DNA from: Microbacterium hydrothermale
GTDB lineage: Bacteria > Actinomycetota > Actinomycetes > Actinomycetales > Microbacteriaceae
NCBI RefSeq assembly: GCF_004854025.1
Contig: NZ_STGM01000003.1
Coordinates: 310,001-374,000 of the forward strand
Direction: 5' to 3'
DNA: 64,000 bases
The notes under the pieces were generated by a model. That model was not told the origin of the DNA. It searched no databases and saw only the letters and a list, made by a program, of their open reading frames with translations. A program made the position numbers and the translations under genes. Shown here piece after piece: positions 8,515-17,016 of this stretch. The first letter of the stretch is position 1. Every line of letters begins with the position of its first letter.

Positions 8515-11052
8515 TCAGAATCCGCCGTCGAGACCCACCGCGATGGGGGAATCGTCGTCGCTCACGATCGGGATCGCCGCGGTGACGATGGGCACCGACG
8601 CCGAGAGCAGGGTGCCGTCCTCGCGTACCGAGCCCTCGAGCTGGCGGATCGACGGGCGACCCGGACGCACCGGGCCCTGACCGTGCAGGGCGACGCGCAC
8701 GGTCTCGCCCGGGGCGACCGTGTACTCGACGTCGCGCACCGCGAAGGCGACGGGACCGCCGTCGTTCCCGGCCCGCAGGGTGAGCGCGGTCGCGGTGAGG
8801 GTGACGTCCAGGCGCGTCCCGTGCCAGTGCAGCACGTACGACAGCTCGGGCCAGTCGGCGGGCAGGCGCGGGTCGAAGGTCAGGCGACCGAAGTGGTCGC
8901 GCATGCCGCCGAAGCCGCTCACCAGCGCGGTCCACACCCCGCCGGCCGACGCGACGTGCACGCCGTCGGAGGCGTTGTGGTGCAGGTCGCCGAGGTCGAC
9001 GAACGCGGCCTGACGGAAGTACTCCAGCGCCAGGTCCTGATAGCCCACCTCGGCCGCGAGGATCGACTGCACCACGGCCGACAGCGTGGAGTCGCCCGTG
9101 GTCAGCGGGTCGTAGTACTCGAAGTCGGCGAGCTTCTCGGCATCCGTGAAGTGGTTTCCCTGCAGGAACAGCGCGAGCACCACGTCGGCCTGCTTGAGCA
9201 CCTGGTACCGATAGATCACCAGCGGGTGGAAGTGCAGCAGCAGCGGTCGCTGATCGGGCGGGGTGTTCTCGAGGTCCCAGATCTCGCGCTCGAGGAACAC
9301 GGCGTCCTGGGGATGGATGCCGAGGGCCTCGCTGAACGGGATGTGCATGGCCTCGGCCGCCTTCTCCCACCGCTCGGGCTCCGAGGGGTCGAGGTTCATG
9401 CGGTCGGCCATCTGCGCGTACGCATCGGGGTCGTTCTCGGCCAGGTCGCGCACGGTGCGCGCGGCGAAGCGCAGGTTGAAGCGCGCCATGACGTTGGTGA
9501 AGAGGTTGTCGTTGACGACGGTGGTGTACTCGTCGGGTCCGGTGACGCCGTGGATGTGGAACGAGTCGTGCTCGCCGTCGGCCGCGGCGTCGCTGGAGCG
9601 CCAGAAGCCGAGCGTCGACCACAGCCGCGCGGTGTCGACCGCGATGTCCACGCCCTCACGGGCGAGGAACTCCTCGTCGCCCGTGGCGCGCACGTACTTC
9701 GCGAGCGCGAACGAGACGTCGGCGTTGATGTGGTACTGGGCGGTGCCGGCCGCGTAGTAGGCCGAGGCCTCCTCGCCGTTGATGGTGCGCCACGGGAACA
9801 GCGCGCCCGCCTCGTTGAGCTGGTGCGCGCGCTTTCGCGCGGCGGGCAGCATGAGGTACCGCATGCGCAGGGCGTTGCGCGCCCACAGCGGCGACGTGTA
9901 CGCCAGGAACGGCAGCACGTACACCTCGGTGTCCCAGAAGTAGTGGCCGCTGTATCCCGATCCGGTGACGCCCTTGGCCGGCACGCCCTGTCCGTCGGCG
10001 CGCGCGGCGGCCTGCGCGAGCTGGAACAGGCACCAGCGCGTCGCCTGCTGCAGGTCGCCGTGACCGCCGATGCGCACGTCGGAGCGGTCCCAGAAGTCGG
10101 CGTACCAGGCGATCTGCTTCTCGACCAGGCGGTCGACGCCGGTCTCGACGGCGCGGTCGAGGGTGCGGCGGCAGCGGTCGAGCAGCTCGCCCGTGGGCAC
10201 GCCCCGCGAGGTGTGGTAGCTCACGAGCTTGGTGATCGTGGTGGGGACGCCCGCCTTCGCGTGCACCCGGTAGACGTTCTTGGCGATGTCGGGCTCGATG
10301 AGGCGCCGCGACGTGTACTCGTTCCTCGTATCGACGAGGTGGTCCGAGATGACGGCGAGCGTCATTCCCGACTCGCTCACCTCGTAGCTCAGCGCCGAAC
10401 GCTCGCCGTCCTGCCAGTACTCGCGCGGCTGCAGCACGCGATCGCTGAGCTTCTCGGTCTTGCGCGGGTCGAATCCGGCCCCGGTGGATGCCATCGGCGA
10501 ACCGCCGTAGATGCCCTCGCCGTCCTGACGGTTGAGCAGCTGGCTGCTGACGGTGACGGGCGCGTCGGCGTCGAGGACGGTGACGGTCAGCCGCAGCACC
10601 GCGAGGTGCTTCTCGTCGAACGACACGAAGCGCTCGTCCTCGATGCGCACGCGCTTGCCCGAGGGCGTCACCCACAGAATGTCGCGACGGAGGATCCCCT
10701 GGCGCATGTCGAGCACGCGCTCGTACTCGCGCACGTCGGCGACGTCGAGCGAGAGAGGTTCGTCGTCGACGTAGACGCGCATGACCTTGGCATCGGGGGC
10801 GTTGATGATCGTCTGGCCGACCTCGGCGAAGCCGTAGGCCTGCTCGGCGTGACGGATCGGGAACGTCTCGTGGAATCCGTTGATGAAGGTGCCCTGCTCC
10901 TGGGCGAAGCGGCCTTCGATCGAGTTGCCGCGCAGCCCCAGGTAGCCGTTGCCGACGGCGAAGAGGGTCTCGGTGACCCCCACGTCGTCGATCGAGAACT
11001 GCGTCTCGACGAGTCGCCACTCGTCGATGGGGAAACGATCGCGATCGATCAT
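8515..11052 (-). CDS. Glycoside hydrolase family 65 disaccharide phosphorylase (kojibiose/maltose/trehalose phosphorylase type)
   Basis: 845 aa cytoplasmic enzyme that should split an alpha-glucosyl disaccharide with phosphate to glucose and beta-glucose-1-phosphate. Seen: N-terminal beta-sandwich (ETLFAVGNGYLGLRGN), linker, an (alpha/alpha)6 barrel with the family signature GVTGPDEYTTVVNDN, where Glu is the general acid, and a C-terminal beta domain. The ATG giving MIDRDRFPID is preceded by GGAAGG nine bases upstream. The neighbouring beta-phosphoglucomutase gene is the standard partner and would convert its product to glucose-6-phosphate. The exact disaccharide cannot be read from sequence. 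Confidence 0.88.
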   Translation of the reverse strand: MIDRDRFPIDEWRLVETQFSIDDVGVTETLFAVGNGYLGLRGNSIEGRFAQEQGTFINGFHETFPIRHAEQAYGFAEVGQTIINAPDAKVMRVYVDDEPLSLDVADVREYERVLDMRQGILRRDILWVTPSGKRVRIEDERFVSFDEKHLAVLRLTVTVLDADAPVTVSSQLLNRQDGEGIYGGSPMASTGAGFDPRKTEKLSDRVLQPREYWQDGERSALSYEVSESGMTLAVISDHLVDTRNEYTSRRLIEPDIAKNVYRVHAKAGVPTTITKLVSYHTSRGVPTGELLDRCRRTLDRAVETGVDRLVEKQIAWYADFWDRSDVRIGGHGDLQQATRWCLFQLAQAAARADGQGVPAKGVTGSGYSGHYFWDTEVYVLPFLAYTSPLWARNALRMRYLMLPAARKRAHQLNEAGALFPWRTINGEEASAYYAAGTAQYHINADVSFALAKYVRATGDEEFLAREGVDIAVDTARLWSTLGFWRSSDAAADGEHDSFHIHGVTGPDEYTTVVNDNLFTNVMARFNLRFAARTVRDLAENDPDAYAQMADRMNLDPSEPERWEKAAEAMHIPFSEALGIHPQDAVFLEREIWDLENTPPDQRPLLLHFHPLVIYRYQVLKQADVVLALFLQGNHFTDAEKLADFEYYDPLTTGDSTLSAVVQSILAAEVGYQDLALEYFRQAAFVDLGDLHHNASDGVHVASAGGVWTALVSGFGGMRDHFGRLTFDPRLPADWPELSYVLHWHGTRLDVTLTATALTLRAGNDGGPVAFAVRDVEYTVAPGETVRVALHGQGPVRPGRPSIRQLEGSVREDGTLLSASVPIVTAAIPIVSDDDSPIAVGLDGGF

Positions 11053-11173
11053 CGGGGCGTGCCTTCCGGTGGCGGGTTCGGGTCGGAGCGCGACGGCGTG
11101 GAGCCGTCCGCACGGGTGGTGCACGGTCTCGCCGCCCGGGTCGGCGGCGAGGGCGTCGCGCGCAGGCGACGGC

Positions 11174-11908
11174 TCAGTCTACGAACGCCGCGAGGTCGTC
11201 GACGACCACGGTCGCCCCGGCGGCCGCGAGGTCGTCGGCGCCGACGCCGCGGTCGACGCCCACGACGACGCCGTAACCGGCCGCTGCGGCCGAGCGCACG
11301 CCGCTCAGGGCGTCTTCGACGGCCACGGATCGCGCCGGGTCGACGCCGAGCAGACGCGCGGCCTCCGCGAACACGTCGGGGGCGGGCTTGGATGCCAGGT
11401 GGTCGCGCTCGGCGATCACTCCGTCCATCACGACGGGGAAGCGGTCGCGGATGCCGGCGGCCTCGAGCACCTCGACGGCGTTCTTCGAACTCGACACGAC
11501 GGCGATGGGCGTCCCCGCCGTCTGCAGCACGTCGAGGAGCGCGATCGATCCGGGATAGGGGCGGATGCCCTCGCTGCGGAGGATGCGCGAGAACACCTCG
11601 TTCTTGCGGTTGCCGACGCCGCAGACGGTGTCTTCGCTCGGGTCGTCGGACGGGTCGCCCCACGGCACCTCGACGTCGCGGCTGCGCAGCAGGCTCGCGA
11701 CCCCGTCGTAGCGCTTCTTGCCGTCGACGTACTCGAAGTAGTCGCGGTCGGTGTAAGCCGGCTCGATCTTCCACGCGGCGAACAGCTCGTCGAACATCGT
11801 CTTCCACGCGCGCATGTGCACCTCGGCGGTGGGCGTGAGCACCCCGTCGAGGTCGAACAGCACGCCGTCGAACGACGTCAGGTCGGGCAGGTCGGGGCTG
11901 TCGGTCAC
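11174..11908 (-). CDS. pgmB: Beta-phosphoglucomutase, HAD superfamily
   Basis: Isomerises beta-glucose-1-phosphate to glucose-6-phosphate. 244 aa. HAD motif I FDLDGVLTPT (nucleophile and acid Asp), cap domain with the KKRYDGV segment, motif II VVSSS, motif III Lys (SKPAPDVF) and motif IV VEDALSGV. The GTG start has GGAG eight bases upstream. It precedes the GH65 phosphorylase gene by 121 bases, and the pair makes a phosphorolytic disaccharide pathway. A hairpin between nagA and this gene suggests its own promoter. Confidence 0.9.
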   Translation of the reverse strand: MTDSPDLPDLTSFDGVLFDLDGVLTPTAEVHMRAWKTMFDELFAAWKIEPAYTDRDYFEYVDGKKRYDGVASLLRSRDVEVPWGDPSDDPSEDTVCGVGNRKNEVFSRILRSEGIRPYPGSIALLDVLQTAGTPIAVVSSSKNAVEVLEAAGIRDRFPVVMDGVIAERDHLASKPAPDVFAEAARLLGVDPARSVAVEDALSGVRSAAAAGYGVVVGVDRGVGADDLAAAGATVVVDDLAAFVD

Positions 11909-11951
11909 GGCGTGCTCCAGATCGGGGTGCGGTGGCGCGAGCGCCCTCAGC

Positions 11952-11981
11952 GCCGCCCCTCCAGCGTAGTGGCGGGGCGGC
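11952..11981 (-). terminator. Hairpin after nagA
   Basis: GCCGCCCC (11952-11959) and GGGGCGGC (11974-11981) form an 8-bp stem with a 14-base loop, 10 bases past the nagA stop. It may end the nag transcript before the beta-phosphoglucomutase gene. Confidence 0.5.
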
Positions 11982-11991
11982 TGCGCGAGGG

Positions 11992-13149
11992 CTATCGGGC
12001 CACCACCGAGAGGGCGCGTCCGCCGATCCAGACCTCGGACGGATGCCACGCGGCATCCCACTGCACGAGATCGGCCACCGCACCCTCGGCGATGTGCCCG
12101 ATGTCGGTGCGATCGAGCGAGCGTGCGGCGTTCTCGGTGCACGCCGAGAGGACCGCGGCGGGATCGAGATCCGCGGCGATCATGCGCCGCACCCCCTCGT
12201 CGAGCACGATCCCCGCTCCGGCGATCGTGCCGTCGCGCCGTCGTCCGAGACCGTGCGCGTCGTTGGCGACGGGCTGTCCGCCGAAGTCGCACCAGCGGTC
12301 GGCCTCGAGCCCGGCCGTGACGATCGCATCGGTGACCCCGACGGTGCGTCGACCGGCGGAGGCGAGAACGAGCGAGACCACGCTCGGGTCGAGGTGCTGC
12401 GCGTCGATGATCGTGCCGACGAAGAAGCGGTCGTCCGCGAGCACGGCACCGGGCACACCGGGCTCCCGCGGCTTCAGCGGGCGCTGGGCGTTGAAGACGT
12501 GGGTGGTCATCGTGGCGCCGGCGTCGCCCGCCGCGTGCACCTGCGCCGCGGTGGCGTCGCTGTGGCCGACGGCGACCACGTAGCCCTCGGCGGTCAGTCG
12601 GCGCACCGCGTCGAGGGCGCCGGGCAGCTCGGGGGCGAGGGTCACGGTGCGCAGCGCCGCGCGGGCGGCCGGACGCTCGAGCAGGGTGTCGAGGTGCGCG
12701 CGGGAGGGGGCGAGCATGAGGTCGGCGCGATGGGCGCCCTTGCGGGCGGGCGAGAGGAACGGCCCCTCGAGGTGCGCGCCGAGCACCCGCGCGACGGGCT
12801 CGTCCGCGAAGGTCTCGCGGGCGCGCCCCACCCGCTCGAGGGCGGCGACGGTGTCGGCCAGGGGCGCGGTGATGACGGTCGGCTCGACGCCGGTGACGCC
12901 GCGCGCCGCGAGTCCTGCGAGCAGCGTGCGCCACCCGCCCTCGTCGGCCGTCGCGACGTCGACGCCGAACGACCCGTTGACCTGCAGGTCGAGCATCCCG
13001 GCGGTCAGGACGCCGTCGACGATGTCGTGGTCCACGCTCTCGTCGCCCGTCGCCGGACGGATGCGGTCGATCCTCCCCGAGACGACGTCGAGCACGACGG
13101 GGCCGACGAAGGCTCCCCCGATGAGCGCCCGGGCGGCGCGCAGACGCAT
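11992..13149 (-). CDS. nagA: N-acetylglucosamine-6-phosphate deacetylase
   Basis: Removes acetate from GlcNAc-6-P to give glucosamine-6-P for NagB. 385 aa, usual length. Amidohydrolase-barrel motifs are visible: DLQVNGSFG, HLEGPFLSPARKGAH (metal-ligand Glu), VGHSDA and TTHVFNAQRP (His ligands), and GVTDAI (catalytic Asp). The ATG overlaps the nagB stop by one base. It is last in the crr-nagE-nagB-nagA order. Confidence 0.95.
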   Translation of the reverse strand: MRLRAARALIGGAFVGPVVLDVVSGRIDRIRPATGDESVDHDIVDGVLTAGMLDLQVNGSFGVDVATADEGGWRTLLAGLAARGVTGVEPTVITAPLADTVAALERVGRARETFADEPVARVLGAHLEGPFLSPARKGAHRADLMLAPSRAHLDTLLERPAARAALRTVTLAPELPGALDAVRRLTAEGYVVAVGHSDATAAQVHAAGDAGATMTTHVFNAQRPLKPREPGVPGAVLADDRFFVGTIIDAQHLDPSVVSLVLASAGRRTVGVTDAIVTAGLEADRWCDFGGQPVANDAHGLGRRRDGTIAGAGIVLDEGVRRMIAADLDPAAVLSACTENAARSLDRTDIGHIAEGAVADLVQWDAAWHPSEVWIGGRALSVVAR

Positions 13150-13934
13150 CACAGCCCCTGCCCGGCCGGCTTGCCGGCGAAGGTCGTGCGGTAGTAGTCG
13201 ACGAAGGCGAGCTGGCTCGCGGCATCCTCGTCGACGACGACCGTGGCGTGCGGGTGCAGCTGCAGGACCGACGCGGGCCACCGCGCCGAGACCGGACCCT
13301 CCACCGCCTCGCGCACGGCCTGGGCCTTTCCGCGGCCGAAGCCGAGCATGACCGCGTGGCGGGCGTCGAGGATCGTCGCCAGTCCCTGCGTCAGGCAGTG
13401 GGTGGGCACGCTGTCGATGTCGCCGTCGAAGAACCGGGCGTTGTCCTGCCGGGTGCGGGGGGTCAGGGTCTTCAGGCGCGTCCGGCTCGCGAGGCTCGAC
13501 ATCGGCATGTTGAAGGCGAGGTGACCGTCGGTGCCGATGCCGAGGATCTGCAGATCGATGCCGCCCGCGTCGCGGATCAGCCGCTCGTACGCGGGGCCCG
13601 CCTCCAGCGGCGCGACGTCGAGATCGCCCGGGCCGACGATCGCGTCGGGGGCGAAGTCGACGTGCTGCTCGAGCTCGGTGCGGATGAACTCGCGGTAGCG
13701 CTCGGGGTGTCCCGCGGGCAGGCCCACGTACTCGTCGAGCAGGAACGCCCGCGCCCGCGCGAAGCTCAGCCCCTCGTCGCGATGACGGCGCGCCAGCTCG
13801 CGGTACACCGGCAGCGGGGTGGAGCCCGTCGCCAGTCCCAGGACCGCCGCCCGGGTCGCCCGCAGCAGCTGCGCGTAGGCGTCGGCGACGAGGCGCCCGG
13901 CCTCCTCGGGGGTCGAGACGATCACGACCTCCAT
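13149..13934 (-). CDS. nagB: Glucosamine-6-phosphate deaminase
   Basis: Converts glucosamine-6-P to fructose-6-P and ammonia. 261 aa. Motifs: GLATGSTPLPVYRELAR (phosphate loop), LDEYVGL (catalytic Asp), GIGTDGHLAFNMP (catalytic His and Asp region). The start ATG has GGGGAG six bases upstream. It lies 49 bases after nagE and overlaps nagA by one base, so the set is an operon. Confidence 0.96.
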   Translation of the reverse strand: MEVVIVSTPEEAGRLVADAYAQLLRATRAAVLGLATGSTPLPVYRELARRHRDEGLSFARARAFLLDEYVGLPAGHPERYREFIRTELEQHVDFAPDAIVGPGDLDVAPLEAGPAYERLIRDAGGIDLQILGIGTDGHLAFNMPMSSLASRTRLKTLTPRTRQDNARFFDGDIDSVPTHCLTQGLATILDARHAVMLGFGRGKAQAVREAVEGPVSARWPASVLQLHPHATVVVDEDAASQLAFVDYYRTTFAGKPAGQGL

Positions 13935-13983
13935 CAGCGCTCCCCGTTCTCTCGTGCGCGGGCTCCGCGGCATCCGGAGTTCA

Positions 13984-15579
13984 TCACAGCACCTCGAGGA
14001 TGTCGTTCTTGAGCATCTCGGCACGGGGACCGAAGACGGCCTGCACGTTGTCGCCCACCTCGAGCACGCCCGCGGCGCCGAGCTGCTTCAGTCGTGCGTG
14101 GTCGACGAGCGTGCGGTCGGCGACCTCCATGCGCAGCCGCGTGATGCACGCGTCGACGTGCACGAGGTTCGCGCGACCTCCGAAGGCGTCGATGAGCTGC
14201 TCGGCGGTCGAGCCGGAGGAAGCCGGGGCGGCGGGAGCAGCGACCGGTGCGGACGCGGCGAGCGGCGCGGATGCCGCGACGGCGCCGGCGACCGCAGGGC
14301 CGGCCGCCGCGGGGTCGGCGTCGGCGTCGACCGCCGGGGCGTCGGCCGCCGGGGCGGAGAGGTCTTCGCGGCCCGGCGTGCGCAGGTTCCACTTCTTGAT
14401 GACGAGGCGGAACAGCAGGTAGTAGACGCCGAAGTAGACCACGCCCATCACGACGAGCAACCAGACGTTGTTCGCCGCCGGGGCCGTGCCGTACAGCAGC
14501 AGGTCGAACAGACCGGCGGAGAACGAGAACCCGAGGTGGATGTCGAGCAGGTACGCGACGGCGAGGGAGATCCCCGTGAGCACGGCGTGCACGACGTAGA
14601 GCGGGAAGGCCGCGAACATGAAGGCGAACTCGAGCGGCTCGGTCACCCCGGTCAGGAACGCGGTGAGACCCGCGGCACCCAGGATGCCGATCGCGGCCTT
14701 GCGCTGCGCGGGGTTGGCGAGGTGGATCATCGCGAGGGCGGCGGCCGGGAGGCCGAACATCAGCACCGGGTAGAAGCCCGAGGTGAGGGCGCCGGCGGTG
14801 GGGTCGCCCGCCGCGAAGCGCGTGAGCTCACCGGTCACGACGCTGCCGTCGCCCTTGGTGTAGGAGCCCTGCAGGAACCACACGTAGGAGTTGAGGATGT
14901 GGTGCAGCCCGAGCGGGATGAGCATGCGGTTGGTGAAGCCGTAGACGAACGCCCCGATCGCGCCGGTCCCGCCGATGAAGGCCCCGAGGCCCGTCAGCCC
15001 GGTGTTGAAGATCGGGTAGAAATAGCTGAGCCCGAATCCGACGACGAGGCTCACGAGCGAGACGATGATCGGCACGAACCGTCGTCCTCCGAAGAAGCCC
15101 AGGTAGGACGGCAGTTGGATGGTGTGGTACCGGTCGAACAGCCACGCCGTCAGCAGGCCGATGACGATACCGCCGAAGACGCTGTAGTTGATCTGCACCT
15201 GGTCGCCCGCGGCGGTGGTCTGCCCGGCCAGGACGACCGGCGACATGGCCTTGAAGACGTTCGCGAGCACGAGGTAGCCGACGACGGCGGCGAGGGCGGT
15301 GGATCCGTCGGCCTTCTTCGCGAAGCCGATCGCGACACCGACGGCGAACAGCAGCGCGAGGTTGTCGAACAGGGCTCCTCCGGCGGCGCTCATCGCCTGG
15401 AAGAAGGGGCCGATGACGGGCAGGTCGATCTGGCCCAGCAGGTCGGGCTGACCGAGGCGGAGCAGGATGCCGGCGGCCGGCAGGACCGCGATGGGCAGCA
15501 TGAGGCTCTTGCCCAGGCGCTGCATCTGCGCGAAGCCCGGGATGCCGCGACGGCGCGCGGTGGGGACGGTGGTGGCCAT
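13984..15579 (-). CDS. nagE: PTS N-acetylglucosamine transporter, EIIC-EIIB fusion
   Basis: Phosphorylating GlcNAc importer. 531 aa: an EIIC membrane domain of about ten spans (residues 15-400; NRMLIPLGLHHILNS and TEPLEFAFMF are family motifs), an Ala/Pro linker of about 50 residues, then an EIIB domain (about 455-531) with the phospho-Cys in DACITRLRMEV. EIIA is encoded separately just upstream. GAGAGA ribosome-binding site. GlcNAc specificity is inferred from the nagB/nagA neighbours and EIIC similarity; a glucose-type EII is less likely. Confidence 0.92.
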   Translation of the reverse strand: MATTVPTARRRGIPGFAQMQRLGKSLMLPIAVLPAAGILLRLGQPDLLGQIDLPVIGPFFQAMSAAGGALFDNLALLFAVGVAIGFAKKADGSTALAAVVGYLVLANVFKAMSPVVLAGQTTAAGDQVQINYSVFGGIVIGLLTAWLFDRYHTIQLPSYLGFFGGRRFVPIIVSLVSLVVGFGLSYFYPIFNTGLTGLGAFIGGTGAIGAFVYGFTNRMLIPLGLHHILNSYVWFLQGSYTKGDGSVVTGELTRFAAGDPTAGALTSGFYPVLMFGLPAAALAMIHLANPAQRKAAIGILGAAGLTAFLTGVTEPLEFAFMFAAFPLYVVHAVLTGISLAVAYLLDIHLGFSFSAGLFDLLLYGTAPAANNVWLLVVMGVVYFGVYYLLFRLVIKKWNLRTPGREDLSAPAADAPAVDADADPAAAGPAVAGAVAASAPLAASAPVAAPAAPASSGSTAEQLIDAFGGRANLVHVDACITRLRMEVADRTLVDHARLKQLGAAGVLEVGDNVQAVFGPRAEMLKNDILEVL

Positions 15580-15610
15580 GACGGTTCTCTCTCGACGGTG
15601 ATGGAACGGA

Positions 15611-16060
15611 TCAGATGGACAGGAGCGGGGCGCCGGGGACGATCTCGGCGCCGTCGGCGGCGAGGAGGGCCACCTCGTCAGCGGAGCGCTCGAGGACGAC
15701 GACGGGGACGACGCTGGGCAAGCCCGCCGCGCGGATGGCGGGGACGTCGTAGGCGATGACCGGCGTACCCGCAGCGACCCGGTCGCCCTTGGCGGCGAAG
15801 GCGGTGAAGCCCTCGCCCTCCAGTTGGACCGTGTCGAGGCCGAGGTGCACGAGGACACCCAGCCCCTCATCGGTCACGACGACGAACGCGTGCGGGAAGA
15901 CCTGCAGCAGCGTGCCCTCCACCGGCGAGACGACGTCGACGACCTCGAGGGGCGGCTCGACCGCGACGCCGGGGCCCATCGCCCCCTGGGCGAACAGCTG
16001 ATCGGGCACATCGGCCAGCGGCAGCACGGCTCCGACGAGCGGGGACAGGATGACGGTCAC
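15611..16060 (-). CDS. PTS EIIA component, glucose/GlcNAc family
   Basis: Soluble phosphocarrier that passes phosphate from HPr to the EIIB of NagE. 149 aa. The family core SPVEGTL..VFPHAFVVVTDEGLGVLVHLGLDTV is visible in parts; His in VHLGLDTV is the phosphorylation site. GTG start with GAGGAG seven bases upstream. First gene of the operon, 31 bases before nagE, with an operator-like site about 26 bases upstream of its start. Confidence 0.93.
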   Translation of the reverse strand: MTVILSPLVGAVLPLADVPDQLFAQGAMGPGVAVEPPLEVVDVVSPVEGTLLQVFPHAFVVVTDEGLGVLVHLGLDTVQLEGEGFTAFAAKGDRVAAGTPVIAYDVPAIRAAGLPSVVPVVVLERSADEVALLAADGAEIVPGAPLLSI

Positions 16061-16085
16061 GGGGACTCCTCGGGGGCGGCGGTTC

Positions 16086-16101
16086 GACGGTACGCACCAG
16101 C
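16086..16101. promoter_or_regulatory. Second, weaker DasR/NagR-type operator
   Basis: The core GGTACG-C-ACCAG matches 11 of 16 positions of the perfect palindrome at 16162. It lies between the EIIA start and the repressor gene and probably lets the GntR repressor control the nag operon. Confidence 0.5.
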
Positions 16102-16161
16102 GACCGTCGCATAGGTTGGGAAAGGTCAGATCGTCCCCGCCCGACCGACCACGTGGCCCGT

Positions 16162-16177
16162 ACTGGTACGTACCAGT
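16162..16177. promoter_or_regulatory. DasR/NagR-type operator palindrome
   Basis: ACTGGTACGTACCAGT is a perfect 16-bp palindrome that closely matches the actinobacterial DasR-responsive element (about ACTGGTCTAGACCAGT). It lies 24 bases upstream of the GntR/UTRA gene, in the divergent nag promoter region, and fits autoregulation plus nag control relieved by glucosamine-6-P or GlcNAc-6-P. Confidence 0.8.
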
Positions 16178-16200
16178 GAAGCTACTGGCCGCCGCCGAGC

Positions 16201-16974
16201 GTGTCAACACCGAAAGTCGACGCCGTCATGCCCCGTCTCCGCGATGCCGACACCCCGCCCGCCGTCACCGCCGGCCCCATCCCCAAGCACGCCCAGCTGC
16301 GCGCGATCCTGCTTTCGGACATCGGGACCACCTGGCCGGCCCACGCGGCCATCCCGTCGGAGCGGGAGCTGTCGTCCCGCCACGGGGTGAGCAGGGCGAC
16401 CGTCCGCGAGGCGCTGCGGCAACTGATCGACGAGCAGAAGCTGTACACGGTGCAGGGGAAGGGCACCTTCGTCGCCGGCGAGCGCGTGCAGTCCCAGCTG
16501 CACCTCGCGTCGTTCACGGAGGACATGCGTCGGCGGGGCATGGTCGCCACGACCCTCGTCCGCCGCGCCGAGAAGGCGATCCCTCCCCTCGACGTGCGCG
16601 CGGCCCTCGGTCTCGACGAGGGCGAGGAGGCCTGGTCGATCGAGCGACTGCGCCTGGCCAACGGCATCCCGATGGCCCTCGAGACCGGCTGGTACTCACC
16701 GCACCTCGCGGACGACCTCGGCGAGCAGGACCTCGGCGCGTCGCTCTACGGCCTGCTGGCCGAGAGGTACGGCGTGCGCATCGACGCCGCCGAGCAGACG
16801 GTGTGGACGGAGGCGGTCGAGGATGCCGTCGCGACGGCGCTCGCGGTGCCCCCCGGGTCGCCGGTCCTCGTGTTCCGGCGCACCTCGCGCGCCGGCGGCC
16901 GGGCGGTCGAGCACGTCACCTCGTGGTACCGCGGGGATCGCTACCAGGTGCACATGGCGCTGGCCGGGGGCTGA
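16201..16974 (+). CDS. GntR/HutC-family repressor of the nag regulon (DasR/NagR-like)
   Basis: 257 aa. N-terminal winged helix (about 25-95: PSERELSSRHGVSRATVREALRQL and GKGTFVAG) and C-terminal UTRA effector domain (about 105-250; SFTEDMRRRGM). UTRA regulators of this type bind phosphorylated amino sugars. It is divergent from the nag operon, with a matching operator just upstream. The GTG at 16201 is used; an internal ATG at residue 10 is an alternative, and neither has a strong ribosome-binding site. Confidence 0.88.
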   Translation: MSTPKVDAVMPRLRDADTPPAVTAGPIPKHAQLRAILLSDIGTTWPAHAAIPSERELSSRHGVSRATVREALRQLIDEQKLYTVQGKGTFVAGERVQSQLHLASFTEDMRRRGMVATTLVRRAEKAIPPLDVRAALGLDEGEEAWSIERLRLANGIPMALETGWYSPHLADDLGEQDLGASLYGLLAERYGVRIDAAEQTVWTEAVEDAVATALAVPPGSPVLVFRRTSRAGGRAVEHVTSWYRGDRYQVHMALAGG

Positions 16975-17016
16975 CGGCGGCGGACACGATCCGACGTCGC
17001 CGTCGCGTCGAGCGAT

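Noticed and set aside
5984..8680. 898-codon plus-strand open frame
   Set aside because: Antisense to dnaX, Arg/Gly-rich with no family motif; a typical high-GC shadow frame.
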